Part shown: one piece after another, positions 7,951-15,201 of the stretch
Numbering within the stretch: position 1 is the first letter of the stretch
Layout of the letters: each line of letters starts with the position of its first letter
Assembly (NCBI GenBank): GCA_016926255.1
Contig: JAFGOY010000036.1
Coordinates: 1 to 40,308, forward strand
Direction: 5' to 3'
Length of the DNA stretch: 40,308 bases
DNA from: Anaerolineae bacterium
Lineage (GTDB): Bacteria; Chloroflexota; Anaerolineae; Aggregatilineales; UBA3940
Program-made: the position numbers and the translations under genes
Notes under the pieces: model-generated
What the model saw: the letters and a program-made list of their open reading frames with translations, nothing else
Databases searched by the model: none
Told to the model about the DNA's origin: nothing

Positions 7951-8751
7951 CTACCGGTCGTAGATGTCGGGACGGCGATCTTCGAAAACGGTCAGCTTCT
8001 GGCGCACCTGCTCGACTTCGTTCATATCGAGGGCAGCGGTCAGCAGCACCGCTTCTTCGCCCGCGCTGATAACCGCCTCGCCCCAGGGATCGAAAATCGC
8101 CGAGTGCCCCGCGAATTTGACCTTACCTTCCTTGCCCACCCGGTTGCAGGCGATCACGAACACCTGATTCTCGATTGCCCTCGCCTTGAGCAGCGTTTCC
8201 CAGTGAGCCACTCGTGTGATCGGCCACTGGGCAGGGACAACGATCAACTGCACCCCGGCAAGTACATATCGGCGGAATAATTCAGGGAACCGCAGGTCAT
8301 AGCAGATCGCCGTACCGGTTTTCCCCCAGGGCAAATCAAATACCGGCAGTTCGTCACCCGCCTGAACGAAACGATCCTCGTCCATCTGCCGGAACAGATG
8401 AATCTTCCGGTACACCCCGGCGATGGTTCCCTCCGGCGTGAACCATGTCGCCGTGTTGAAACAGTGATTCTCTCCGTTGGTGATTACCCGCTCAAGCATC
8501 GAGCCGACCACATGAATCCGGTGAACCCGTGCCAGTTCCGCGACGCGAGCAAACTGCCCCGCATTTACCGCCGATGCCAGCGCCGGGGCATGATCGGGAT
8601 CGAAGCCGGTGTCCCACAATTCGGGGAAGACGACCAGGTCGGAACCCCGGCGAGAGGCCTCTTCGATCCACGCTTCGGCCATATCGAGATTCCGTTTGGG
8701 CTGCCCCGTCTGCACATCCATCTGACCAACGCTGACGATGATTTTTTCCAT
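7951..8751 (-). CDS. Carbon-nitrogen hydrolase (nitrilase superfamily, omega-amidase-like)
   Basis: 266 residues. The nitrilase catalytic triad is complete: Glu44 (FPELWDTGF), Lys116 (YRKIHLF) and Cys150 (GTAICYDLRFPELFR). Length and the RFPELFR context fit the Nit2/YafV/MtnU-like omega-amidases, which hydrolyse alpha-keto acid amides such as 2-oxoglutaramate. Other C-N hydrolase substrates remain possible. The frame runs further upstream to 8823, but the internal ATG at 8751 gives the family-typical beginning MEKIIVSVGQMD; the ribosome site there is weak. It is the first gene of a pair with the downstream FAD/Fe-S dehydrogenase and is divergent from tsaB. Confidence 0.85.
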   Translation of the reverse strand: MEKIIVSVGQMDVQTGQPKRNLDMAEAWIEEASRRGSDLVVFPELWDTGFDPDHAPALASAVNAGQFARVAELARVHRIHVVGSMLERVITNGENHCFNTATWFTPEGTIAGVYRKIHLFRQMDEDRFVQAGDELPVFDLPWGKTGTAICYDLRFPELFRRYVLAGVQLIVVPAQWPITRVAHWETLLKARAIENQVFVIACNRVGKEGKVKFAGHSAIFDPWGEAVISAGEEAVLLTAALDMNEVEQVRQKLTVFEDRRPDIYDR

Positions 8752-8870
8752 TGTCGGTTCCCATTGATACTGTATGCGCCGATGCCGTTTATTATGATCG
8801 ATGCCAGTCGACTTTGCTATCAACCCTGCGGATAGTTAAAATGCAGAAGCATCAGAGAAAGCGAGCAGGT

Positions 8871-9536
8871 ATGCTACTTGCGATAGATACGGCAACCCGA
8901 ACGATCAGCATCGCCATCCATGATGGGCAGTCGATTCTCGCCGAGGAAACGTGGCGCACTGCCAATCATCACACAGTCGAGTTGACTCCCGCCCTCCAGC
9001 ATTTGTTTGACCGCGCAGGCATAACGCCTGCCGACCTGACGGCGCTGGCAGTAGCCCTGGGGCCGGGTTCCTACACCGGCCTGCGGATCGGCATGAGCCT
9101 CGCCAAAGGGCTGGCGCTGGCAGCCTCCCCGCCCCTGCCCATTGTCGGCATTCCAACCCTCGATATTGTCGCGGCGGCCCAGCCGCACCTCGCCGAACGG
9201 CTTTGCGCGATCACCCAGGCCGGGCGCGGGCGGATCAACGCCGCGTTCTACGATTGGCACCCAGAGTCGGGCTGGCTGTCTGATCGGGCCGGAGACGCCC
9301 CGTTCATTTGCACCTGGGATGAACTGCTGCCACGCTTCGGTCAGCCGACCCAGGTTGCAGGCGAAATCGACGCCCAGGGCCGGGAAAAGCTGTCTGCTGT
9401 TCCGGGCAGAGTGCTGATCGCCAACGGTTCCAACTGCTTACGCAGGGCGGGCTTTCTGGCCGAAAGCGCCCTTAAAAAACTGGAGAGCGGGGCCGAAACG
9501 AACCCGGCGCTGCTGGTTCCCATCTATTTAAGTTAG
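8871..9536 (+). CDS. tsaB: tRNA threonylcarbamoyladenosine biosynthesis protein TsaB
   Basis: 221 residues, ASKHA (actin/Hsp70-like) fold. The N-terminus MLLAIDTATRTISIAI and the family signature LGPGSYTGLRIGMSLAKGLA are diagnostic. TsaB is the scaffold partner of TsaD in forming t6A37 on ANN-decoding tRNAs, with TsaE and TsaC. The ATG at 8871 was chosen because TsaB proteins begin at this position; an in-frame ATG at 8841 would add ten basic residues. rimI follows 14 bases later, a common pairing in bacteria. tsaD and tsaE are not in the window. Confidence 0.92.
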   Translation: MLLAIDTATRTISIAIHDGQSILAEETWRTANHHTVELTPALQHLFDRAGITPADLTALAVALGPGSYTGLRIGMSLAKGLALAASPPLPIVGIPTLDIVAAAQPHLAERLCAITQAGRGRINAAFYDWHPESGWLSDRAGDAPFICTWDELLPRFGQPTQVAGEIDAQGREKLSAVPGRVLIANGSNCLRRAGFLAESALKKLESGAETNPALLVPIYLS

Positions 9537-9550
9537 GGTGTAGAGCGAAG

Positions 9551-10186
9551 ATGTCAAACGAAAGAATCAACGTAACCGTTCGCCCGATGACTTTAGACGA
9601 CATTGAAAACGTCGTGGTACTGGATCGCCTGGCGTTTCCAACACCCTGGTCGGCCCGAACTTATCGCCACGAAATAGAGAACACTGACCGCTCGGTGATG
9701 TTCGTCGCCGAACCGACTGATAAAGTAGCCTCAAATACCTACACAAACTCAGAAGGCTTTCTCCAACGGTTGTTTTCACCGTCGATCCCGGCCCAATCAC
9801 CAATCTCTTTAGTAGCCTACTCCGGATTCTGGCAAATCTGCGAAGAGGCCCATATCAGCACCATTGCCGTCCACCCAGATTGGCGGGGCAAGAAGATCGG
9901 CGAACTGTTGATCTGGATCATGGTTCGCGAAGCCATGCGCCGGAAAGCAGAGATGGTCACGCTCGAAGTCAGGGTTTCCAACACCATCGCTCAGAATCTC
10001 TATCACAAGTACGGTTTTGAGGTCACCGGGCGGCGAAAAGGTTACTATCGAGACAACCACGAAGATGCCTACTATATGACGGTAATGCCTCTTAACGAAG
10101 CCTATCATGCCAGGCTGATCGAATTCGGCAAAGAACTGGCACAGCACATCCACGTATCGGTGATAGGATTTACCAACCAGCGTTAA
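9551..10186 (+). CDS. rimI: RimI-like GNAT N-acetyltransferase (ribosomal protein S18 alanine acetyltransferase)
   Basis: 211 residues, GNAT fold. The start VRPMTLDDIENVVVLDRLAFPTPWSARTY is typical of RimI. The acetyl-CoA loop is VHPDWRGKKIGELLI (about 108-122) and the C-terminal N-x-x-A-x-x-L-Y-x-K-Y-G-F motif is NTIAQNLYHKYGFEVTGRRKGYY. RimI acetylates the N-terminal alanine of S18 and sometimes other proteins. It is longer than E. coli RimI (about 150): a serine/threonine-rich insertion lies at about 56-84, between the second strand and the core, and there is a C-terminal extension past about 180. The position directly after tsaB supports the assignment, although a broader-specificity GNAT cannot be excluded. 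Confidence 0.85.
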   Translation: MSNERINVTVRPMTLDDIENVVVLDRLAFPTPWSARTYRHEIENTDRSVMFVAEPTDKVASNTYTNSEGFLQRLFSPSIPAQSPISLVAYSGFWQICEEAHISTIAVHPDWRGKKIGELLIWIMVREAMRRKAEMVTLEVRVSNTIAQNLYHKYGFEVTGRRKGYYRDNHEDAYYMTVMPLNEAYHARLIEFGKELAQHIHVSVIGFTNQR

Positions 10187-10212
10187 CAGTCGGCTGGCTG
10201 ATATGGTACAAT
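10183..10212 (+). promoter_or_regulatory. Promoter of the phosphoglucose/phosphomannose isomerase gene
   Basis: TTAACA (10183-10188, overlapping the rimI stop codon), 18-base spacer, TACAAT (10207-10212). The expected start near 10219 leaves a leader of about 40 bases with GGGAGG (10244-10249). Confidence 0.6.
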
Positions 10213-10258
10213 CCCGTCCCGGTACAGAGTGAAATACATAAGCGGGAGGTTTTCTTCT

Positions 10259-11323
10259 ATGGATCTCAACAATGTTGAGATATTCGGCCAACTGGATGCT
10301 GGCAATATGCTGGCGCATATCGACGCACTGCCTGAGCAGGTAAACAATGCCTGGGCACACAGCCAGAAGCTCGATCTACCCGCCTATCGAAACATCCGGC
10401 AGATTGTCATATGCGGCATGGGCGGGTCGTCGATCAGCGGGGAACTGTTATCAGCGCTGGTCGAAGACAGCAGTCCGATGCCCATCACGGTCAATCGTGG
10501 CTACGACCTCCCGGCCTATGTCGATGGCCCGGAAACACTGGTAATCGCTCTCAGCCATTCAGGAGACACCGAAGAAACCCTCTCGGCGGCTGGACAGGCC
10601 ATCGAGAGAAAAGCGCATTTACTCGCCATTACAACCGGGGGAAAGCTGGTTGAACTTGCTGAAAGAACAAATGGTGCCGTATGGCTGTTCGACTATAAAT
10701 CGCCGCCCCGCGCTGCTATTGGATGGCTGTATGGCCTGATGCTGGCAGCCTTTTCTCGCCTCGGATTTGCCGATCATCTGGAAGAAGATATCGAACAGAG
10801 TGTGCAGCAGCTGCATCACAATAAAACGCGCCTGGAAGCAGGTCAGCCCTCCGACGAGAATCCGGCAAAAGACATTGCATCATTTCTGATAGATCGCGTA
10901 CCGGTAATCTGGGGATCGGGCTTTCTCGCCCCTGTCGCCTACCGCTGGAAGACACAGATCAACGAAAATGCAAAAACTGCCGCCTATCACGAAGTGCTGC
11001 CGGAACTCGATCATAACTCGGTTGTGGGAACAATTTATCCGGGCGAACCGGCAGATTACATCAAAATTGTGCAGCTTATTTCAGGACGCTGCGATCATCC
11101 CAGGGTCGCCATCCGGCAGCAGGCGACAGCCTCGATCTTCGAACAACACGGCCTCGACGTTCACAGCATCGAAGCGCAGAGCGAAAGCCGCCTTGTGCAG
11201 CAGTTCGAGCTTATCCAGCTTGGCGACTACGTCAGTTTTTATCTGGCAATGCTTAACAGAGTCGACCCAACACCCATTCCATCCATCAACGAATTAAAGG
11301 AACGCCTGGCACAGGCGGGATAG
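10259..11323 (+). CDS. Bifunctional phosphoglucose/phosphomannose isomerase
   Basis: 354 residues with tandem SIS (sugar isomerase) domains. The first holds the phosphosugar-binding GMGGSSISGELLSALVED and VIALSHSGDTEETL; the second holds VPVIWGSGFLAPVAYRWKTQINENAK and the catalytic-region LPELDHNSVVG. This is the Pgi/Pmi family (TIGR02128-like), interconverting glucose-6-P or mannose-6-P with fructose-6-P, linking glycolysis to mannose-derived glycans. The ATG at 10259 was chosen because GGGAGG is 9 bases upstream and the protein then starts at the family-typical position; the longer frame from 10229 adds ten residues over the leader. A methyltransferase gene follows after 6 bases, so at least the next two genes are probably in the same operon. 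Confidence 0.9.
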   Translation: MDLNNVEIFGQLDAGNMLAHIDALPEQVNNAWAHSQKLDLPAYRNIRQIVICGMGGSSISGELLSALVEDSSPMPITVNRGYDLPAYVDGPETLVIALSHSGDTEETLSAAGQAIERKAHLLAITTGGKLVELAERTNGAVWLFDYKSPPRAAIGWLYGLMLAAFSRLGFADHLEEDIEQSVQQLHHNKTRLEAGQPSDENPAKDIASFLIDRVPVIWGSGFLAPVAYRWKTQINENAKTAAYHEVLPELDHNSVVGTIYPGEPADYIKIVQLISGRCDHPRVAIRQQATASIFEQHGLDVHSIEAQSESRLVQQFELIQLGDYVSFYLAMLNRVDPTPIPSINELKERLAQAG

Positions 11324-11329
11324 AATCAG

Positions 11330-12073
11330 ATGACCACTATCCAGGATAAACACGCCGAACGAGGCGCGCCCAGCTATGTCTGGCGGGCCGGGCAGGATCG
11401 CCGCCTGGAGATGATCCGGCAGTGGGCGAAAATACAGGACACGCAAATCCTAAGCGTGGGCTGCGGTCTGGGCGCATACCCGGCCCACCTGGTCGGGGAA
11501 AACCCCAATGTCTACGCCTTCGACATCGAACTCGATCGCGCCATCACTGCCCACGAACGTGTTCCGAATACCCATGTCGCGGCGGCAGAGCACCTGCCGT
11601 ATCCTGACGAAAGTTTCGACGTGGTTTTTTCCAACGAAGTATTGGAACACGTACAGGACGACCAGCAGGCACTCGCTGAACAGGCCCGCGTTCTCAAATC
11701 CGGTGGTCGGACGATCATCTTCTGCCCCAACCGCTGGTATCCCGTCGAAACGCACGGGCATTACTGGCGCGGGGAATATCACTTTGGTAACACACCGCTG
11801 ATCAACTATCTCCCCGACAACCTCCGAAACAGGCTCGCTCCGCACGTCCGGGCCTACCGCCGCCGAGATCTCTTCAAGCTGATCGATGGACTGCCTCTAA
11901 AAGTCGTCCACCACACCCGCATCTTCGGCGGGTACGACAACATCATCGCCCGCTGGCCAAAATTGGGCCGTGCTATCCGCAGTGTACTCTACTTTGCCGA
12001 AAAAACGCCCTTCCGTCTTTTTGGTCTTTCTCACTTACTAGTCCTGGAAAAGATGCCCAATGACCGATCCTGA
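11330..12073 (+). CDS. Class I SAM-dependent methyltransferase (Methyltransf_11 type)
   Basis: 247 residues. SAM-binding motif I is ILSVGCGLGAYPAHL (about residues 40-54), the acidic end of strand 2 is VYAFDIELDRA, motif II is DESFDVVFSNEVLEHV and motif III VLKSGGRTIIFCPN. These give a Rossmann-type methyltransferase of the UbiE/Methyltransf_11 group. The C-terminal third (about 150-247) is basic and likely forms the substrate cap; the substrate cannot be identified. It starts 6 bases after the isomerase stop and overlaps the next gene by 14 bases, so translation is probably coupled. Confidence 0.85.
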   Translation: MTTIQDKHAERGAPSYVWRAGQDRRLEMIRQWAKIQDTQILSVGCGLGAYPAHLVGENPNVYAFDIELDRAITAHERVPNTHVAAAEHLPYPDESFDVVFSNEVLEHVQDDQQALAEQARVLKSGGRTIIFCPNRWYPVETHGHYWRGEYHFGNTPLINYLPDNLRNRLAPHVRAYRRRDLFKLIDGLPLKVVHHTRIFGGYDNIIARWPKLGRAIRSVLYFAEKTPFRLFGLSHLLVLEKMPNDRS

Positions 12074-12878
12074 ATTTCTCGAAGAACTGGTAGAAACTGC
12101 CTCACTTGCCGCATATCGTGCCGGTGAACTGATCCGCGAACAATACACGCAGCCTCGCCAGGTCAAACAGAAAAATGGCCCGCGCGATCTGGTCACCCAG
12201 ACCGACAAGGCCGCTCAGGATGTCATCCTTGACATCATTCAAGAGAAGTATCCCGATCATTTCATCCTGGCCGAAGAGAACCCGGACAGTCATCCGGATG
12301 AAGACGGCAACTGGACGATACCGGACGGGCCGGTCTGGATGGTCGATCCGATTGACGGGACGACGAACTACGTGTTTACCCTGCCAATGTTCTGCGTATC
12401 GATCGGGTTTGCGCTGGACGGCAAACCGGCGGCAGGGGTGATCTACGATCCACTCCGCGATGAATTGTGGGCCGGGGCGGTGGGGCTGGGGGCAAGCTTC
12501 AATGGGAAGGAACTCCCCCCGCTCGAAGCCCGTCCGCTGGAGAATTCTATCCTGTGCGTCGATTGGGGGCACAATCCGGTGCTCCGACAGGAAATGTTCG
12601 ATACGGTCGATTCGCTGATCCACCACTTCCAGACGTTCAGGAGCCTGGGATCGGCGGCGCTGGGCCTGGCCTACGTTGCGAACCAGCGTGTACAGTTCTA
12701 TGGTGCCTATGCACTCGCCCCCTACGACCTGGCGGCAGGTGCAGCGCTGATCCGGGCAGTTGGCGGCAACCTGATGAACCCAGGCGGACAGCCCTGGCAG
12801 TTGGGCCAGTCGAAAATACTGGCCGGGCACCCAGCAACGCTTGATGCCGCCATGGGACTGATCAACGGCGTTTCGTGA
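12060..12878 (+). CDS. Inositol monophosphatase family protein
   Basis: 272 residues. The metal-binding motifs of the IMPase/FBPase/CysQ superfamily are present: AEENPD (first glutamates), WMVDPIDGTTNYV (second motif, D-P-I-D-G-T-T-N) and a C-terminal YDLAAGAALIRAVGG, where Tyr replaces the more usual Trp of W-D-x-A-A-G. The enzyme should remove phosphate from a small phosphosugar or inositol phosphate with Mg2+. Fructose-1,6-bisphosphate or PAP are alternative substrates. It overlaps the end of the methyltransferase gene and is the last gene before a terminator-like hairpin at 12890. Confidence 0.88.
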   Translation: MTDPEFLEELVETASLAAYRAGELIREQYTQPRQVKQKNGPRDLVTQTDKAAQDVILDIIQEKYPDHFILAEENPDSHPDEDGNWTIPDGPVWMVDPIDGTTNYVFTLPMFCVSIGFALDGKPAAGVIYDPLRDELWAGAVGLGASFNGKELPPLEARPLENSILCVDWGHNPVLRQEMFDTVDSLIHHFQTFRSLGSAALGLAYVANQRVQFYGAYALAPYDLAAGAALIRAVGGNLMNPGGQPWQLGQSKILAGHPATLDAAMGLINGVS

Positions 12879-12889
12879 CAAGAAATTCG

Positions 12890-12909
12890 GGCTGCGCGTC
12901 GCGGCTTTT
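12890..12909 (+). terminator. Probable terminator after IMPase-like gene
   Basis: Stem GCTGCG (12891-12896) / CGCGGC (12900-12905) with a 3-base loop, followed by TTTT. It is a compact G+C-rich hairpin with a short T run, 12 bases after the stop codon. Confidence 0.5.
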
Positions 12910-12932
12910 AAGAAGAAAAAGGCCTCTCCCTC

Positions 12933-12960
12933 TTGCCAGCAAAGCAAGCTTCACTACAAT
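12933..12960 (+). promoter_or_regulatory. Promoter placing the transcription start at the LOG gene ATG
   Basis: TTGCCA (12933-12938), 16-base spacer, TACAAT (12955-12960). The ATG follows only 6 bases after the -10, so transcription would start on or next to the A of the start codon. No ribosome binding site is visible. Confidence 0.6.
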
Positions 12961-12966
12961 AACAAC

Positions 12967-13536
12967 ATGAAACAATCAAAATCGATCTGTGTTTACTGTT
13001 CGTCCAGTGACAGCATTGACCCGGCTTTCACCGATCAGGCTGTTTTGTTGGGGGCAGCACTGGCCGGGAAAGGCTTTTCCCTGGTCTACGGTGGGGGAAT
13101 GCATGGCCTGATGGGCAGTCTCGCTGCTTCTGTTCAGGAAAATGGAGGCCGGGTCATCGGCGTGATCCCGGAGGCTCTGGTACCTCACGCATTTTCCCAG
13201 GCTGACGAACTAATCGTCACAAAGGACATGCGAAAGCGCAAAGCCAGCATGGAAAACCGGGCCGATGCCTTTATCGCTCTGGCGGGTGGATTCGGCACCC
13301 TGGAGGAACTGCTGGAAATCATCACACTCAAACAGCTACAATTTCATCAGAAGGCAGTGGTCATTGTCAACACGCTCGGATTCTACGATCACCTGTTAAA
13401 TCAGTTTGAACATTTATACGAGAGTCATTTCGTCAACCCGGCTTACAAACAACTTTATCATGTCGTCGAAAATGCCATTCAAGCGGTGGAGTTCATTGAG
13501 GGCTACGTACCTGCTAAACTACCATCAAAATATTGA
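12967..13536 (+). CDS. LOG-family protein (TIGR00730, lysine decarboxylase-like fold)
   Basis: 189 residues. It has the LOG Rossmann fold: ICVYCSSSDSIDPAF at the N-terminus, LVYGGGMHGLMGSLA, and the R/K-x-x-M region MRKRKASMENRADAFIAL. These enzymes hydrolyse (cytokinin) nucleoside 5'-monophosphates to a free base and ribose-5-phosphate; many bacterial members act on AMP-like substrates. The active-site motif normally written P-G-G-x-G-T-x-x-E reads AGGFGTLEE here, the proline being alanine. The start codon lies 6 bases after a good -10 element with no Shine-Dalgarno, suggesting a leaderless mRNA. A small unknown gene follows after 39 bases. Confidence 0.87.
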   Translation: MKQSKSICVYCSSSDSIDPAFTDQAVLLGAALAGKGFSLVYGGGMHGLMGSLAASVQENGGRVIGVIPEALVPHAFSQADELIVTKDMRKRKASMENRADAFIALAGGFGTLEELLEIITLKQLQFHQKAVVIVNTLGFYDHLLNQFEHLYESHFVNPAYKQLYHVVENAIQAVEFIEGYVPAKLPSKY

Positions 13537-13575
13537 CATTGGGAGAATACTGGTAAAAAAGGGAGCAGTGAAAAA

Positions 13576-13989
13576 ATGGAGAAAAAAGCCAGATATGCCG
13601 CTGAGTTCATTACCGGGGACAGCAGCCTGACTGATGATATGGATGACGCCCTGGCAGCCCGTTTGATAGAATGGGGAGGACAGCACGCCCGCAGGCTGGC
13701 GGCGAAATCCAGCAGCCCTGAAGTCGAAGAAGAATTGGACACCAACCTTCAAAACCTGCGCCGGTTGATGCGGCGGATCAACAAACTGGTAGGAATGCGG
13801 GACCGCGCCGATCAGGAGGAGATGGTCAAACTGCTGTCAAAGATGTTCGAGGCGGCTGCCGAAGTACCGGCTTTACAGGCGATTCCTCCCGATGACCCTC
13901 AAGAGATGGTGATGCAGATGAAGAACGCCCCTCTTGAAGAGGTACTGGAGATGATCATGGCCCGGCTATTGGGGGAAAGCACTGAATGA
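13576..13989 (+). CDS. Conserved-looking hypothetical alpha-helical protein
   Basis: 137 residues, not recognised. It is mostly helical and charged, with no signal peptide or membrane segment and no cysteine motif. Residues about 50-80 (EVEEELDTNLQNLRRLMRRI) look like a helix-turn or short coiled-coil region, and the C-terminus (MKNAPLEEVLEMIMARLLGE) is amphipathic. An N-terminal stretch LTDDMDDALAARLIEWGGQHARRLA is also helical. Its stop overlaps the start of the following phospholipase-D-like gene by 4 bases, and it follows the LOG gene by 39, so it is read as a real, translationally coupled gene. An adaptor role for a neighbour is only a guess. Confidence 0.7.
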   Translation: MEKKARYAAEFITGDSSLTDDMDDALAARLIEWGGQHARRLAAKSSSPEVEEELDTNLQNLRRLMRRINKLVGMRDRADQEEMVKLLSKMFEAAAEVPALQAIPPDDPQEMVMQMKNAPLEEVLEMIMARLLGESTE

Positions 13990-15161
13990 CAACTAGCCGA
14001 CCAACTGGCCACCTCATTATGCTTGGGGCGATAATACTGCTCGGTCTTACCGGTTGCGGATTGGCCGGTGGGGAGACGGGGGGAATCCTCAACGCCGCCG
14101 AAGATGTCGCTGCCGCTCCATCGCCCACCGTCCCGATGCCGGGGGGAATCCTCACCCCGGAAGTCGAAGAGCCCGCCGCGAGCGACAATCTCTGGGCCGT
14201 CTATTTCACCGATCCGGTGATCCCGTTCGACGATGTGACCACCGGGGGCATCGAAGAAAACTTGATCTGGCTGATCGACAACGCGCAGTACAGCATCGAC
14301 GCGGCGATGTTCGAGTTCAACCTGCAAAATGTCGCCGATGCACTGATCGCTGCGCACAATCGCGGTGTGCAGGTGCGGATCGTCTATGACGACGAGCACA
14401 CGGAAGATGATTTTCAAATGGAGGATTTGATCGATGCGGGCATCCCGGCTACCCCTGACGAACGCAGCGCCCTGATGCATAACAAGTTCTTCATCTTTGA
14501 CCGCTCGATTGTGTGGACCGGTTCGCTGAATTTCACTGAGAACGGCGTTTACCGGAACAACAACAACGCCATCGCCATCCTGTCCCCCCAACTGGCGCTC
14601 AACTACACGACCGAGTTCGAAGAGATGTTCGGAGGCGAATTCGGGCCGACCTCAACGGCCAATACGCCTTACCCCGGCGTTGATATCGATGGGATGTGGG
14701 TCGAGACGTATTTTTCGCCGGAAGATGAGGTGATGAACCAGTTGATCAGCCTGGCCTCGGAAGCGACGTATTCGATCCACTTCATGGCCTTCTCTTTTAC
14801 CGATTACGATCTGGCAAAAGTGATGATCGACCAGGCAGCGGCAGGAGTGGAAGTCAGCGGTATCTACGAATCGCGCGGGGCCAACACCGAATCCTCCGAA
14901 TGCAACACACTGCTCGGCGAGGGAATCGACGTGCGATTAGATGGCAACCCCCGGACATTCCATCACAAGGTCATCATTATCGACGGTGCAATCGTAGCGA
15001 CGGGGTCGTTCAACTACAGCACCAATGCCACCGAGTCGAACGACGAGAACCTGCTGATCATTCACAGCCCACAGGTGGCCGCATTGTATGAAGGAGAGTT
15101 CACCCGGCGAATGAGCGAGGCGAATTTTCCAAGCGGTGGTGAGTGTCTCGCTGCCGAATGA
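13986..15161 (+). CDS. Phospholipase D-like lipoprotein with two HKD motifs
   Basis: 391 residues. The N-terminus is a lipoprotein signal with lipobox L-T-G-C (Cys24). Two PLD repeats each carry H-x-K-x4-D: H165-K167-D172 (HNKFFIFD) followed by GSLNFTENG, and H326-K328-D333 (HHKVIIID) followed by GSFNYSTNATESNDEN. The family cleaves phosphodiester bonds (phospholipids, cardiolipin or, in the Nuc/minicell-nuclease branch, nucleic acid). Anchored outside the membrane it could act on lipids or extracellular DNA; the sequence does not decide. It overlaps the upstream unknown by 4 bases, and the HerA-like ATPase starts 40 bases downstream. Confidence 0.88.
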   Translation: MTTSRPTGHLIMLGAIILLGLTGCGLAGGETGGILNAAEDVAAAPSPTVPMPGGILTPEVEEPAASDNLWAVYFTDPVIPFDDVTTGGIEENLIWLIDNAQYSIDAAMFEFNLQNVADALIAAHNRGVQVRIVYDDEHTEDDFQMEDLIDAGIPATPDERSALMHNKFFIFDRSIVWTGSLNFTENGVYRNNNNAIAILSPQLALNYTTEFEEMFGGEFGPTSTANTPYPGVDIDGMWVETYFSPEDEVMNQLISLASEATYSIHFMAFSFTDYDLAKVMIDQAAAGVEVSGIYESRGANTESSECNTLLGEGIDVRLDGNPRTFHHKVIIIDGAIVATGSFNYSTNATESNDENLLIIHSPQVAALYEGEFTRRMSEANFPSGGECLAAE

Positions 15162-15201
15162 GACTTTTACACGGTTTATAGATTATATAAGGAGTGGCAG
15201 A

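Noticed and set aside
6167-7963. 598-codon open frame opposite the FAD/Fe-S dehydrogenase
   Set aside because: It is antisense to a gene with clear FAD and Fe-S motifs; its protein is rich in His, Arg and Pro without any recognisable domain, as expected from the mirror frame of G+C-rich coding DNA.
12102-12947. 281-codon minus-strand frame over the IMPase-like gene
   Set aside because: The plus-strand protein has all IMPase metal motifs; the minus-strand product has none.
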